Shown piece by piece: positions 8,818 to 17,092 of a DNA stretch of 64,000 bases. Within the stretch, counting starts at the first letter, position 1. The number at the start of each line of letters is the position of its first letter. The notes below the pieces were generated by a model, which was not told the origin of the DNA, did not search any database, and was given only the letters and a program-made list of their open reading frames with translations. The translations under genes were made by a program, and so were the position numbers. Source of the stretch: Tolypothrix sp. PCC 7712 (lineage in GTDB: Bacteria; Cyanobacteriota; Cyanobacteriia; Cyanobacteriales; Nostocaceae); contig NZ_CP063785.1 in assembly GCF_025860405.1 (NCBI RefSeq), positions 4,278,001 to 4,342,000 on the forward strand. The letters are read 5' to 3'.

Positions 8818-8893
8818 AAATAAAAGAGATTGGGCATTGCTAAGATTCGTAGTACCTACAAAATGCGAATTATGTGCCTAATCTTTCTTATTT
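8818..8893. repeat. Long imperfect inverted repeat (76 nt stem-loop)
   Basis: Outer arms 8818-8836 and 8873-8893 pair with only a few mismatches, and inner arms gattcg / cgaat (near 8844 and 8866) extend the stem. It fills most of the gap between the 71-residue gene and the ferredoxin. It could be a terminator or processing hairpin in the transcript, or a small mobile palindromic element; there is no clean T-tract. Confidence 0.55.
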
Positions 8894-8952
8894 AAAGGAC
8901 AGTGGCGAACCTTTCCTTGAAAAAATCTTCGATTTATTGATTGTTTATATAT

Positions 8953-9237
8953 ATGTCTGACCTTTGTAAGATATCCTTTCCGAGAACTGATTACCCTCCC
9001 CTGACTCTGCAACGTCATCAAAATTTATCTGAACATCTGACGATTCAGAATTCACCTGTATTGTTTGGTTGTCGAACTGGTATTTGTGGAACTTGCTTAG
9101 TTGAGGTGATTGGTGATATTCCTCCTCCTCAACCCGATGAACAGGAAATGTTGGAAACATTAGCTCCTAATTATCCAAATGCACGATTAGCTTGCCAAAT
9201 AGACATGACAGCGAATGTAGAGATTAAGAGGGCTTAA
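8953..9237 (+). CDS. Plant-type [2Fe-2S] ferredoxin
   Basis: 94 residues from the ATG at 8953; a TTG four codons earlier is in frame but less likely. The cluster ligands are C40, C45 and C48 (CRTGICGTC) and C81 (RLACQI), the C-x4-C-x2-C...C plan of plant and cyanobacterial ferredoxins. The protein is shorter and less acidic near the cluster than photosynthetic PetF and has a proline-rich turn (IPPPQPDEQ), so it is probably a specialised donor. Its place at the end of the oxygenase series makes it the likely electron donor for the two Rieske and two diiron proteins. That pairing is inference from context. Confidence 0.9.
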   Translation: MSDLCKISFPRTDYPPLTLQRHQNLSEHLTIQNSPVLFGCRTGICGTCLVEVIGDIPPPQPDEQEMLETLAPNYPNARLACQIDMTANVEIKRA

Positions 9238-9667
9238 ATAAAGAATGAATAAGCTAGGCGGATATACTCCTGTACCTCACCTGCTTCCTGTGCTGCTCGA
9301 CTGAAACGGAGGTTTTTGTAGTAATCCCTCTTTTATCACTTTCGGGAGAAAATAATCTGGAATGCTTACAGCATAAGACTTTTACCAAAAAACCATGATT
9401 TTAGCCATTGTGTTAGAAAATAAACGCTCAATTGCCCGTTATATCTACAGTTCAAAATTTGGCTTTGATTTTTCTTTTCCCAGAGTGACAAAACAGGGTT
9501 ATTCTTGAAGCTCTTTTCTATGCAGCCTCAATGTAAATTGATATTAACTTTTCTTCTGATGAAGTCCAAAGCGCTTTTGAAGCTTCAGGATGGGATCTGT
9601 GATATTGTTCTGCATTGAATCTGCAATGTTCAATTTTGCACTAGCCGCTAGGAGAAAGTTTTATTTA
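9238..9667. other. Gap between ferredoxin and desaturase
   Basis: No convincing gene. On the minus strand a short open frame of about 30 codons (9234-9325) reads like protein (YYKNLRFSRAAQEAGEVQEY) but is preceded by a stop, and on the plus strand a 37-codon frame starts at 9394. Both may be leftovers of decayed genes. No clear promoter was identified. Confidence 0.4.
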
Positions 9668-10789
9668 ATGGAAACCGCAGTGAAAAAGTCAGATTTTGTC
9701 CTGACTCCTTACATGAACAGCAGCGATTTGCGGGCAACTTATCAAATCCTGAATACGGTTGTGCCTTATGTATTTTTATGGTTTTTAGCACACAAAGCAG
9801 CAGCTATTTGTGTTTGGTTGCTTGTGCCTACTATAGTCTTGATGACGCTGTTTTCAGCGCGTTGTTTTTCTTTAATGCATGATTGTGGACACTATTCACT
9901 GTTTCGTTCAAAAAGGGTTAATCAAATTATCGGTTTTATTCTGGGGGTAATCAACGCGATCCCTCAATATCAGTGGTCAAGAGGACATGCCTATCACCAC
10001 AAAACCAACGGTGATTGGCAACGCTATCGCGGCCCTAGTGCATTACTCTCTACTGAGGAGTTTGCTCGTCTGAGCCCATCTGCCCAAAGGCGTTATGAAC
10101 TACTGAGGCACCCATTGATGATCTTTCCAGGAGGTTTTTTCTATGTCGCGATTAAGCCAAGACTCGCCCTGATTGCAGGAACATATGATTTTATCACTCA
10201 TCTACTGACTTGCTTGCAGCAAGATCCTTCTATGGATTTACCTCGAATCATCTCCTCTCATAAGTCTAGAAATTGGTACACTGCGGCTGAGTTTTGGCAT
10301 CTGTTGTTCAACAACATTTGTGTAGTCGGCAGCTGGATTTTTCTGGGGTATTTACTGGGATTTGGTTTTTTCGTGAGCGTTTACTCAATCACGCTAACTT
10401 GTGCTGGGGCCATCCTCATCTGCGTCTTCTTTGTTCAGCACAACTTTGATGGCTCTTACGCCCACAAAACTGAAGGGTGGGACTATCTCGAAGGAGCAAT
10501 TAAGGGCAGCAGTTATCTGGAGTTACCCGCCGTTTTAAAGTGGTTTTCCGCCGATATCGGCTACCATAACATTCATCATCTTTGTGACAGAATCCCCAAT
10601 TACAACCTCCAAGCTTGCCACAATCAAAATATTCACCTGCTTAGGAGTGCAAAAAGGCTGCGAATGGTAGATATTCCTGATTGCTTCAAATACATTCTGT
10701 GGGATTGCCCCTCCAATCGCCTTACATCGATAGCATCGTTTCGTCAAGCTGCACAATCCATCGACCTAGAGAGAGCCAACCAGGCGTGA
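9668..10789 (+). CDS. Membrane fatty acid desaturase
   Basis: 373 residues from the ATG at 9668, which has AGGAGA 12-13 bases upstream; an in-frame ATG at 9590 would add 26 residues. Three histidine boxes of the acyl-lipid desaturase superfamily are present: HDCGH (H71-H75), HAYHH (H107, H110, H111) and HNIHH near residue 300, in the GYHNIHHLCDRIPNYNL context typical of omega and delta-12 type enzymes. Several membrane segments separate them. The reaction is O2- and ferredoxin-dependent introduction of a double bond (or a related hydroxylation) into an acyl chain. It closes the plus-strand oxidative run, and could act on membrane lipids or on an acyl chain used by the adjacent NRPS-PKS. No regioselectivity can be given. 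Confidence 0.88.
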   Translation: METAVKKSDFVLTPYMNSSDLRATYQILNTVVPYVFLWFLAHKAAAICVWLLVPTIVLMTLFSARCFSLMHDCGHYSLFRSKRVNQIIGFILGVINAIPQYQWSRGHAYHHKTNGDWQRYRGPSALLSTEEFARLSPSAQRRYELLRHPLMIFPGGFFYVAIKPRLALIAGTYDFITHLLTCLQQDPSMDLPRIISSHKSRNWYTAAEFWHLLFNNICVVGSWIFLGYLLGFGFFVSVYSITLTCAGAILICVFFVQHNFDGSYAHKTEGWDYLEGAIKGSSYLELPAVLKWFSADIGYHNIHHLCDRIPNYNLQACHNQNIHLLRSAKRLRMVDIPDCFKYILWDCPSNRLTSIASFRQAAQSIDLERANQA

Positions 10790-10812
10790 AAAAGCTCTTG
10801 AGCAGAGGAGAA

Positions 10813-10839
10813 AAACCACGCCACTTGCGGGTGGGGTTT
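10813..10839 (+). terminator. Possible terminator hairpin after desaturase
   Basis: An imperfect stem (aaacc...ccac / gtgg...ggttt) just downstream of the desaturase stop, ending in a short T-run. Position and shape suit a weak terminator; the pairing has a bulge, so support is modest. Confidence 0.35.
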
Positions 10840-10984
10840 CTACCAAGGAAGCGAGGAAGCTATCGTCCACAAGAGGCGTTAGCGTAGCGGGACGAAGTAC
10901 GGCTTTGAACCTTATCTTTTTCGTAAACAATACCGTTGTTTCAAACGACGGGAGCATCCCAATTTGGCAAAAATAAAAAAATAA

Positions 10985-11017
10985 AGATTATTCGCGAGTA
11001 AATATCGCGAATAATCT
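10985..11017. repeat. Perfect 13-base inverted repeat
   Basis: Arms agattattcgcga (10985-10997) and tcgcgaataatct (11005-11017) with a 7-base loop. It could be a bidirectional transcription end between convergent genes, or an operator; no T-tract follows on either strand. Confidence 0.65.
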
Positions 11018-11201
11018 GGGGCTTCAATCAAGTAGTTCTTCTGACTTTTGCTGGGAGCAACGCGATTTTTTGAAGTTGGATAAAAAACGAGCGTTCACGT
11101 AGTGTGCCGTAGGTATTGCTAAAATATCCAGTTATACCAATTCAAAAAATGTTTGCGACAGATAGATAGGGCATCCACTCCGGAAATCATAGCCAGTCAC
11201 A

Positions 11202-11366
11202 CTAAGCAGCAATATCTGGGGTCAGTTGGGCAAGAAGTTGAGCAACTTGAGCGCGTAAATTCTCTAAGTTATCGAAAAGTTCCCATTTTAAATCTTGCTT
11301 AAGATACTCCCAAACTCGCTCTATAGGATTAAGTTATGGAGAATAAACTGTTTGGAGATAGTTGAG
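11202..11366 (-). pseudogene. IS630-family transposase C-terminal remnant
   Basis: Read on the minus strand, the sequence encodes LNYLQTVYSP, a stop, then LNPIERVWEYLKQDL and a further 30 or so residues to a TAG at 11204-11202. The YSPxLNPIExVWxxLK signature around the last catalytic acidic residue is diagnostic of IS630/Tc1-type transposases; here the usual Glu codon after YSP is TAA. The upstream part is missing or deleted, so this is a dead fragment. Confidence 0.75.
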
Positions 11367-11492
11367 TGTGGTTCTCTTAAAAGGACTCGATTGAATACGA
11401 AATCTTCAAAAAATACGAGCGAGCATTAGTTATTTCAGATCATTTGAGCATACCGTATTTCTCCTTACGTGCTAATTTTACTGAATAGCATT

Positions 11493-14400
11493 TTAATACG
11501 GTGATGCCAAGTAGTATCGTAGCTTTTGAGCGAAAACTTCAACATGAGGCGGATACATCATCGTCATGTGATTTCCGGGTACTTCTTCGGTTACTATTTC
11601 TGCTAACTCTAACCAATCTTTTTCAGGATGGTAAGGAGTAAAACCATCATCATCTTCAGCAATAAAGAAAATTACTTTTCCTTGATAAGTAGTTGGAACA
11701 TAATTGTTTCCCAATCGCATCAGTGAAATAAACAGATCGAGAAAATTGCGAAACATGGTTAAATCGCCTTGTGGCACCATAGACTTAGCGATGCGCGATC
11801 GCTCCCAAAAATATCGTAATTGCTCATTAGGTTCAAGATTTTGTAAAATCTTTAAGGAAATTCCTTCATCTGACTTTTTGTCCATATCCAACCAGTATGC
11901 CATTATTTCTAAGTCTGAGTTGATATGTGTTGGTAGTTCACCACTGATAGGCGTATCAAACAAGGTTAGTAATTCAATTTTTTCCCCTTCTTTTGTCAGT
12001 TGTTGTGCCATTTCATAAGCAATAATACCTCCTAAGGACATTCCGCCAATATAATAGGGTCCTTTTGGTTGAATTGTCCGCACTGCGTCAACATAGTGGG
12101 TAGCCATTTCCTCAATAGTGTTAAAAGTTCGAGGTTTACTATCCACTTCGGGTACTTGTATTCCGTAAACAGGCTGCTCAGGATCGAGATGATTAGCCAA
12201 ATCTCGGAAAACAAAAGCTGTCCCGCCAACAGGATGGACTAAGAATAAGGGTTTTTTCAGATCGCTGCCACTATGGAATTTAATTAAGCAGGAAGGAAGT
12301 TCTTTTTGTAAAGCTGGAGATGATGGTGAAACTAACTCAGCCAATCCTTCGATAGTGGCAGCATTTAACAAGGAATTTAAGGAAAGCTTGACGTTCAATT
12401 TCTTGTTTAATTTAGCAATAAGTTGTATTGCAACGAGGGAATCACCACCTAAATCAAAGAAATTATCGTGCATCCCTATTTTGTCAATGCCTAGCATTTC
12501 TTGCCAGACTTGGGTAATAATTTGGTCAATCTGACTTTGTGGAGATTGAGATACTTGATTGTGTCCAGTAGTTAGATTTGAAGATTCGGCTGAATCGTTA
12601 GATTCTACTACTAAAAGAATTTCTTTAATTCTGGGTAGAAACTCATAAGTTGATACTGCAACTTGAGATAATCCACTTTGACTAATGCGATTAAAAACCT
12701 CTATTCCTTCTTGGGGAAGAATGGCTAGGTCAAAATTAATGATGTCGCTAGATTTGTTTTTTCTTAAGTCTACTGTGTTCACAGCCATACCGACTTCCTG
12801 CCAAGTATCCCAGTTGATGCTGGTAGTTAGTCTGTCCTGGGCAGTTTGATATTGAGCATAAGCATCTAAGAAAGCGTTGGCTGCTGTATAGTCTACCTGT
12901 CCAAAGTTACCGATGATAGATGTTATGGATGAGCAGAGAATGACAAAATCAAGTTGAGAATTTTTAAAGATGGTATCTATTACTACTGTTCCTTGAACTT
13001 TAGGCGCAAGAACCTGATCGGTGATTTCTCTGGTTTTCATCTGGATGATACCACCACCAGGAAGACCAGCAGCATGGATAACTCCATTAATTTTACCAAA
13101 GTGATTTTGAGCAGTAGCGATCGCTCTCTCCATTTGTTGTAGATTAGCTACATCAGCTTTCACTACTAAAACTTCAGCCCCGAGTGCTTCTAATTCCTGC
13201 ACTTTCCTAATTTTGTCACTGGTGCTATCTGCTGCATCATGTTCAGCTAACCATTGTGGCCACTGCTCACGCTCTGGTAAAGCTGTACGTCCGGTTAAAA
13301 TTAGTTTAGCTTGGACTGTTTTCGCTAAATTCGTTGCCAGTACCAGTCCAATTCCTCCTGTTCCTCCGGTAATCAGATAAATACCTTTAGCTTTAAATTG
13401 GGGTGTTTGTGAAGAAGATGGCAATTGTGCAGCTTCAAAAGTTTGTATCCAGCGATGATTCCCCCGATAGGCAATGATATTATCTGCGGATTTTTTGGGT
13501 ATTTCACTCAGTAATTGTGCAATTAACTTTTGTTCACTATTACTACCACCAGGAGGCAATACCACATCTACACTAGTACAGTGAATATGAGGATATTCTT
13601 GAGAAATGACGCGAACAGGCCCGATGATAGTTGCTTTTTCTGGGCAAAGTATTTCTTCGCCATTGACATTTTGTAAATGATTAGAAATAACTAACATTTT
13701 CATCTCATCAGTTACATTTTTTTCTCCCAATGCCTGAGCGAGATAAATAAGACTATAAAATCCTAAATTTTGCTGTTTTTCTACTGATTCAATAGTGAAA
13801 GATACTTGACTATTAGCTGTTACATTCCACAGATGTAGTACAGCTTGAGGCGTTTTTTTTATTCTGACAAGTTCTTGAATCAAGGCTTGATAATCTTGGG
13901 ATTCAGAGGGATTAATACTGTAGAGATGACTATCTAACTGATTAAATTTTTCCCCAATTGCTACCTGAATTACTTCTATTTTCTGACTTTCTAATTTTGC
14001 AACTAATTGAGAACTCAACCCACATTCATCAACAAATACAAGTATGGGTGATTGAGACGAGGTTAATTGTTGAGAATTAGCAACTTTAATAGACTGTTTC
14101 CATGTAGGAACATAGAACCAATCTGCAATATCTGGTTTTTTCTCTTTATCTCGTTGAGGTTCTGTGCTTTGTTTTGAGGGTTCAATCCAATAACGTTTGC
14201 GTTCAAAGGGATAGGTAGGTAAGGGAACACGATAATTTTCCCGTTCTCCATAAAATACTGACCAATTAACTTCTAACCCAGCTAACCACATTTGACCCAG
14301 ATTATTGAGGATGAAACTAACATCAGAGTATTCATCTTGAGGATGACGAACTGAAGTGAGGCTAATTTGCTCTTTTGGTTTATCTGGATGGCGTTTGGCT

Positions 14401-16868
14401 AAGGTGCTTAATGTGCGTCCTGGGCCTACTTCTAATAAAATTTGGTCTGGGTTATCAAAGAATTGTTTTACCCCATCAGCAAAGCGCACTGCTTGACGCA
14501 AATGTTGAGCATAATAGCTGGGGTTAGTAGCTTCTTCAACTGTTATCCAAGTTCCAGTTACATTGGAAACAAAAGGAATTGTAGGAGCGTTGAGGCGAAT
14601 TTGTTTTACCTTTTCTGTAAAAGGTTCTAAAATATCTTCCATCATTTGCGAATGGAAGGCGTGAGAAGTATGCAGTAAACGACCTTCGATGCCTTTTTCT
14701 TCTAACTGTTTGGCAAATGCTTCTATGGCTAGTGTTGTTCCTGAAACGACGCAATTAGAAGGGCTATTAATAACAGCAATTTGGAGAGAAGTTTCCTCTA
14801 ATAGTGGTTGTACTTCGTCTTCAGGTAGGGGAACGGCTAACATTGAACCTGATGGCATTGACTGCATTAGTTGCCCCCGTATGGTAACTAAGCTCAAAGC
14901 ATCTTCTAAGCTGAAGATTCCGGCTAATGTTGCTGCCACATATTCTCCAACACTATGACCAATCATGGCTACGGGTTTTATTCCCCAGTGCATCCATAAT
15001 TGAGCTAAGGCGTATTCAATGATAAATAATGCTGGTTGGGTAATTGCAGTTTGTGTTAGTTTCTCTGTAGCAATTTCGATTTGGTCTTCATGGGGATAGA
15101 GAATGTCTCGTAAGTCAAAGTCTAAATGAGATTTCAGAAGCTCACAGCACCGATCAACTTGTTCTTGGAAATAGACTTCAGTTTTATAAAGTTCCTTTGC
15201 CATATTGACATACTGCGAACCTTGTCCTGAAAACATGAATACCACAGAGCGAGATTTGACATCTCCAGAATTGGTTAAAACTTGTTTTGGCGCAAGATTA
15301 TTTAAAGTATTAACAGCTTCTTTGCCATCAGCAACAACAGCAATACGCCGATAATTAAAAGCTGTGCGTCCTACAGTTAAGGTATAAGCAACATCCGCTA
15401 AATTAACTTCGGGATGCTGTTTTAAATGATTAGCTAAATTGATAGTTACATTGTCTAAAGCTGAAGGAGTCTTCGCAGAAAGCAAGAGTAATTGCTGCTT
15501 TTCCTTACCTTGATTGGGGGGAGTTAAGGGAGGTTGTTCCCATTCTTCTAATACTACATGAGCATTAGTACCACCAAAGCCAAAAGAACTCACACCTGCA
15601 CGACGAGGACTGTCGTTTCTTTCCCATTCCGTCAACTTGGTATTAACGTAAAATGGACTGTTTTCAAAATCAATCTCAGGATTAGGCTTTTGAAAATGAA
15701 GACTAGGAGGAATCTGTTGATGTTTCAGTGCCAAAACAGTTTTAATCAAACCAGCAATTCCTGCTGCTGAAACTATATGTCCAATATTTGTCTTCACCGA
15801 ACCAATGGCACAATACCCTTTCTTCTCGGTATTGGCTCGAAAAGCTTGAGTGAGAGCCGCAATTTCAATAGGGTCACCTAAAGGCGTTCCAGTACCATGT
15901 GCTTCAATATAAGTAATTGTTTCTGGATCAATATCTGCTACTTCCTGAGCTTCGGTAATAACTGCTGCTTGACCATCAACACTAGGAGCAGTGAAGCTAA
16001 CTTTAAAACTACCATCATTATTAATAGCAGAACCTTTAATAACGGCATGAATATAGTCTCCATCAGCTAATGCCTCTGTTAACATTTTGAGGACAACAAT
16101 ACCAACGCCATCGCCAAAAATTGTTCCTTTTCCTTCGGCATCAAAAGCACGGCAATGTCCATCGGGGGATAACATTAACCCTTCTTGATATAAATATCCT
16201 ATTTTTTGAGGGACTAAAACTGAAACGGCACCTGCTAGAGCAATGTCACATTCACCATTTAACAAACTTTGACAGGCTGTATGAACAGCAACAAGAGAAG
16301 TAGAACAGGCAGTTTGTACATTAACAGCCGGCCCTTTTAAGTTCAATTTGTAAGCAACTCTTGTGGTTAAAAAATCTGTCCCATTTCCAATTGCTACTGG
16401 TATGTATTGAACTGAATCCCATAAACGACCTGCATTAAACTCTTTATTATTGATGTTGTTGAGTAAGTATGTACTTATTCCTGAGCCACCATAAATCCCA
16501 ATAGAAAAGTCATCTGTTGTTTTATAGCCGGCATTTTCTAACGCTTCCCAGGCACATTCTAGAAATATTCTCTGTTGCGGATCAATTATTGTAGATTCTC
16601 TGGCACTATAACCAAAGAAAGAGGCATCAAAATTTTCAACATCAGGTAAAACTGGAGCAGCTTTGACATAGTTAGTGTCATTTAATAGGCTGGTTTCTAC
16701 TCCTACTGAACGCAATTCTTCATCAGACAAAAAAGAAATTGACTCTACTCCATTCCGCAGATTTTGCCAAAATTCTGTTACATTTTTGGCTCCAGGAAAA
16801 CGTCCTGCCATGCCAATAATGGCAATTGCTGATTTATTAGTGGAATCCGATAGATTAAATGCAATCAT
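11493..16868 (-). CDS. Type I polyketide synthase module KS-AT-KR-ACP-TE
   Basis: 1791 residues; the ATG at 16868 has AGGAAA nine bases upstream. Domains in order: ketosynthase (about 12-440) with C188 in TACSTS, H324 and H364; acyltransferase (about 545-840) with S639 in GHSVGE and a HAFHS motif that points to malonyl-CoA; ketoreductase (about 1160-1400) with a GGTGGIG nucleotide loop, a Ser in LCSSIT and Y1327; acyl carrier (about 1445-1515) with S1477 in LGGDSL; and thioesterase (about 1535-1785) with S1611 in GMSLGG and a late His in GNHMT. No DH, ER or MT domain is seen. It should extend the chain from the NRPS encoded 224 bases upstream by one malonyl unit, reduce it to a beta-hydroxyl and release it by hydrolysis or cyclisation. 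Product unknown. Confidence 0.95.
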   Translation of the reverse strand: MIAFNLSDSTNKSAIAIIGMAGRFPGAKNVTEFWQNLRNGVESISFLSDEELRSVGVETSLLNDTNYVKAAPVLPDVENFDASFFGYSARESTIIDPQQRIFLECAWEALENAGYKTTDDFSIGIYGGSGISTYLLNNINNKEFNAGRLWDSVQYIPVAIGNGTDFLTTRVAYKLNLKGPAVNVQTACSTSLVAVHTACQSLLNGECDIALAGAVSVLVPQKIGYLYQEGLMLSPDGHCRAFDAEGKGTIFGDGVGIVVLKMLTEALADGDYIHAVIKGSAINNDGSFKVSFTAPSVDGQAAVITEAQEVADIDPETITYIEAHGTGTPLGDPIEIAALTQAFRANTEKKGYCAIGSVKTNIGHIVSAAGIAGLIKTVLALKHQQIPPSLHFQKPNPEIDFENSPFYVNTKLTEWERNDSPRRAGVSSFGFGGTNAHVVLEEWEQPPLTPPNQGKEKQQLLLLSAKTPSALDNVTINLANHLKQHPEVNLADVAYTLTVGRTAFNYRRIAVVADGKEAVNTLNNLAPKQVLTNSGDVKSRSVVFMFSGQGSQYVNMAKELYKTEVYFQEQVDRCCELLKSHLDFDLRDILYPHEDQIEIATEKLTQTAITQPALFIIEYALAQLWMHWGIKPVAMIGHSVGEYVAATLAGIFSLEDALSLVTIRGQLMQSMPSGSMLAVPLPEDEVQPLLEETSLQIAVINSPSNCVVSGTTLAIEAFAKQLEEKGIEGRLLHTSHAFHSQMMEDILEPFTEKVKQIRLNAPTIPFVSNVTGTWITVEEATNPSYYAQHLRQAVRFADGVKQFFDNPDQILLEVGPGRTLSTLAKRHPDKPKEQISLTSVRHPQDEYSDVSFILNNLGQMWLAGLEVNWSVFYGERENYRVPLPTYPFERKRYWIEPSKQSTEPQRDKEKKPDIADWFYVPTWKQSIKVANSQQLTSSQSPILVFVDECGLSSQLVAKLESQKIEVIQVAIGEKFNQLDSHLYSINPSESQDYQALIQELVRIKKTPQAVLHLWNVTANSQVSFTIESVEKQQNLGFYSLIYLAQALGEKNVTDEMKMLVISNHLQNVNGEEILCPEKATIIGPVRVISQEYPHIHCTSVDVVLPPGGSNSEQKLIAQLLSEIPKKSADNIIAYRGNHRWIQTFEAAQLPSSSQTPQFKAKGIYLITGGTGGIGLVLATNLAKTVQAKLILTGRTALPEREQWPQWLAEHDAADSTSDKIRKVQELEALGAEVLVVKADVANLQQMERAIATAQNHFGKINGVIHAAGLPGGGIIQMKTREITDQVLAPKVQGTVVIDTIFKNSQLDFVILCSSITSIIGNFGQVDYTAANAFLDAYAQYQTAQDRLTTSINWDTWQEVGMAVNTVDLRKNKSSDIINFDLAILPQEGIEVFNRISQSGLSQVAVSTYEFLPRIKEILLVVESNDSAESSNLTTGHNQVSQSPQSQIDQIITQVWQEMLGIDKIGMHDNFFDLGGDSLVAIQLIAKLNKKLNVKLSLNSLLNAATIEGLAELVSPSSPALQKELPSCLIKFHSGSDLKKPLFLVHPVGGTAFVFRDLANHLDPEQPVYGIQVPEVDSKPRTFNTIEEMATHYVDAVRTIQPKGPYYIGGMSLGGIIAYEMAQQLTKEGEKIELLTLFDTPISGELPTHINSDLEIMAYWLDMDKKSDEGISLKILQNLEPNEQLRYFWERSRIAKSMVPQGDLTMFRNFLDLFISLMRLGNNYVPTTYQGKVIFFIAEDDDGFTPYHPEKDWLELAEIVTEEVPGNHMTMMYPPHVEVFAQKLRYYLASPY

Positions 16869-17000
16869 GTTGATACTTTCCTAGAATTACAATCAATTTT
16901 TTTGTTAATTGGTTGCGGCTTTTTCAGAATTAAAATTGTCTCCTCAAAATATCCACACTCTTGTTAGAGATTTCTAAATAAAAAAATATCCCAAAATTTG

Positions 17001-17048
17001 TTGTGGTGCAGATATCTTGCCTGCACCACAAGATTGGGCAGGATGCCC
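17001..17048. repeat. Inverted repeat in the NRPS-PKS gap
   Basis: Arms ttgtggtgcag (17001-17011) and ctgcaccacaa (17021-17031) pair perfectly, followed by a small gggc/gccc hairpin (17036-17048). This resembles a dispersed cyanobacterial repeat. It sits in the 224-base gap between two genes expected to work together, and could reduce or separate their expression. Confidence 0.55.
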
Positions 17049-17092
17049 ATCTCACAAGATTGGATTATCTTTTTTGTGGAATTCTCTTAATG

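Larger units (their letters stand above)
10790..11492. other. Convergent gap with repeats and transposase relic
   Basis: About 700 bases between the desaturase and the convergent PKS gene. It holds a weak hairpin, a GCGTTAGCGTAGCGGG repeat segment (about 10876-10891) related to the coding repeat at 24920, a perfect 13-base palindrome (10985-11017), a degraded relative of the same repeat near 11092, and the tail of an IS630-type transposase. It looks like an insertion-prone scar rather than gene space. Confidence 0.6.

Noticed and set aside
9234..9325. Short minus-strand frame after the ferredoxin (YYKNLRFSRAAQEAGEVQEY)
   Set aside because: Only about 30 codons, preceded by a stop and without a start; at most a relic, no family recognised.
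10681..10887. Plus-strand frame overlapping the end of the desaturase
   Set aside because: It runs into the repeat region and is out of frame with a clear gene; composition is not coding-like.
10876..10891. GCGTTAGCGTAGCGGG as a coding repeat
   Set aside because: Here it lies in non-coding DNA; noted only as a relative of the repeat at 24920-24975.
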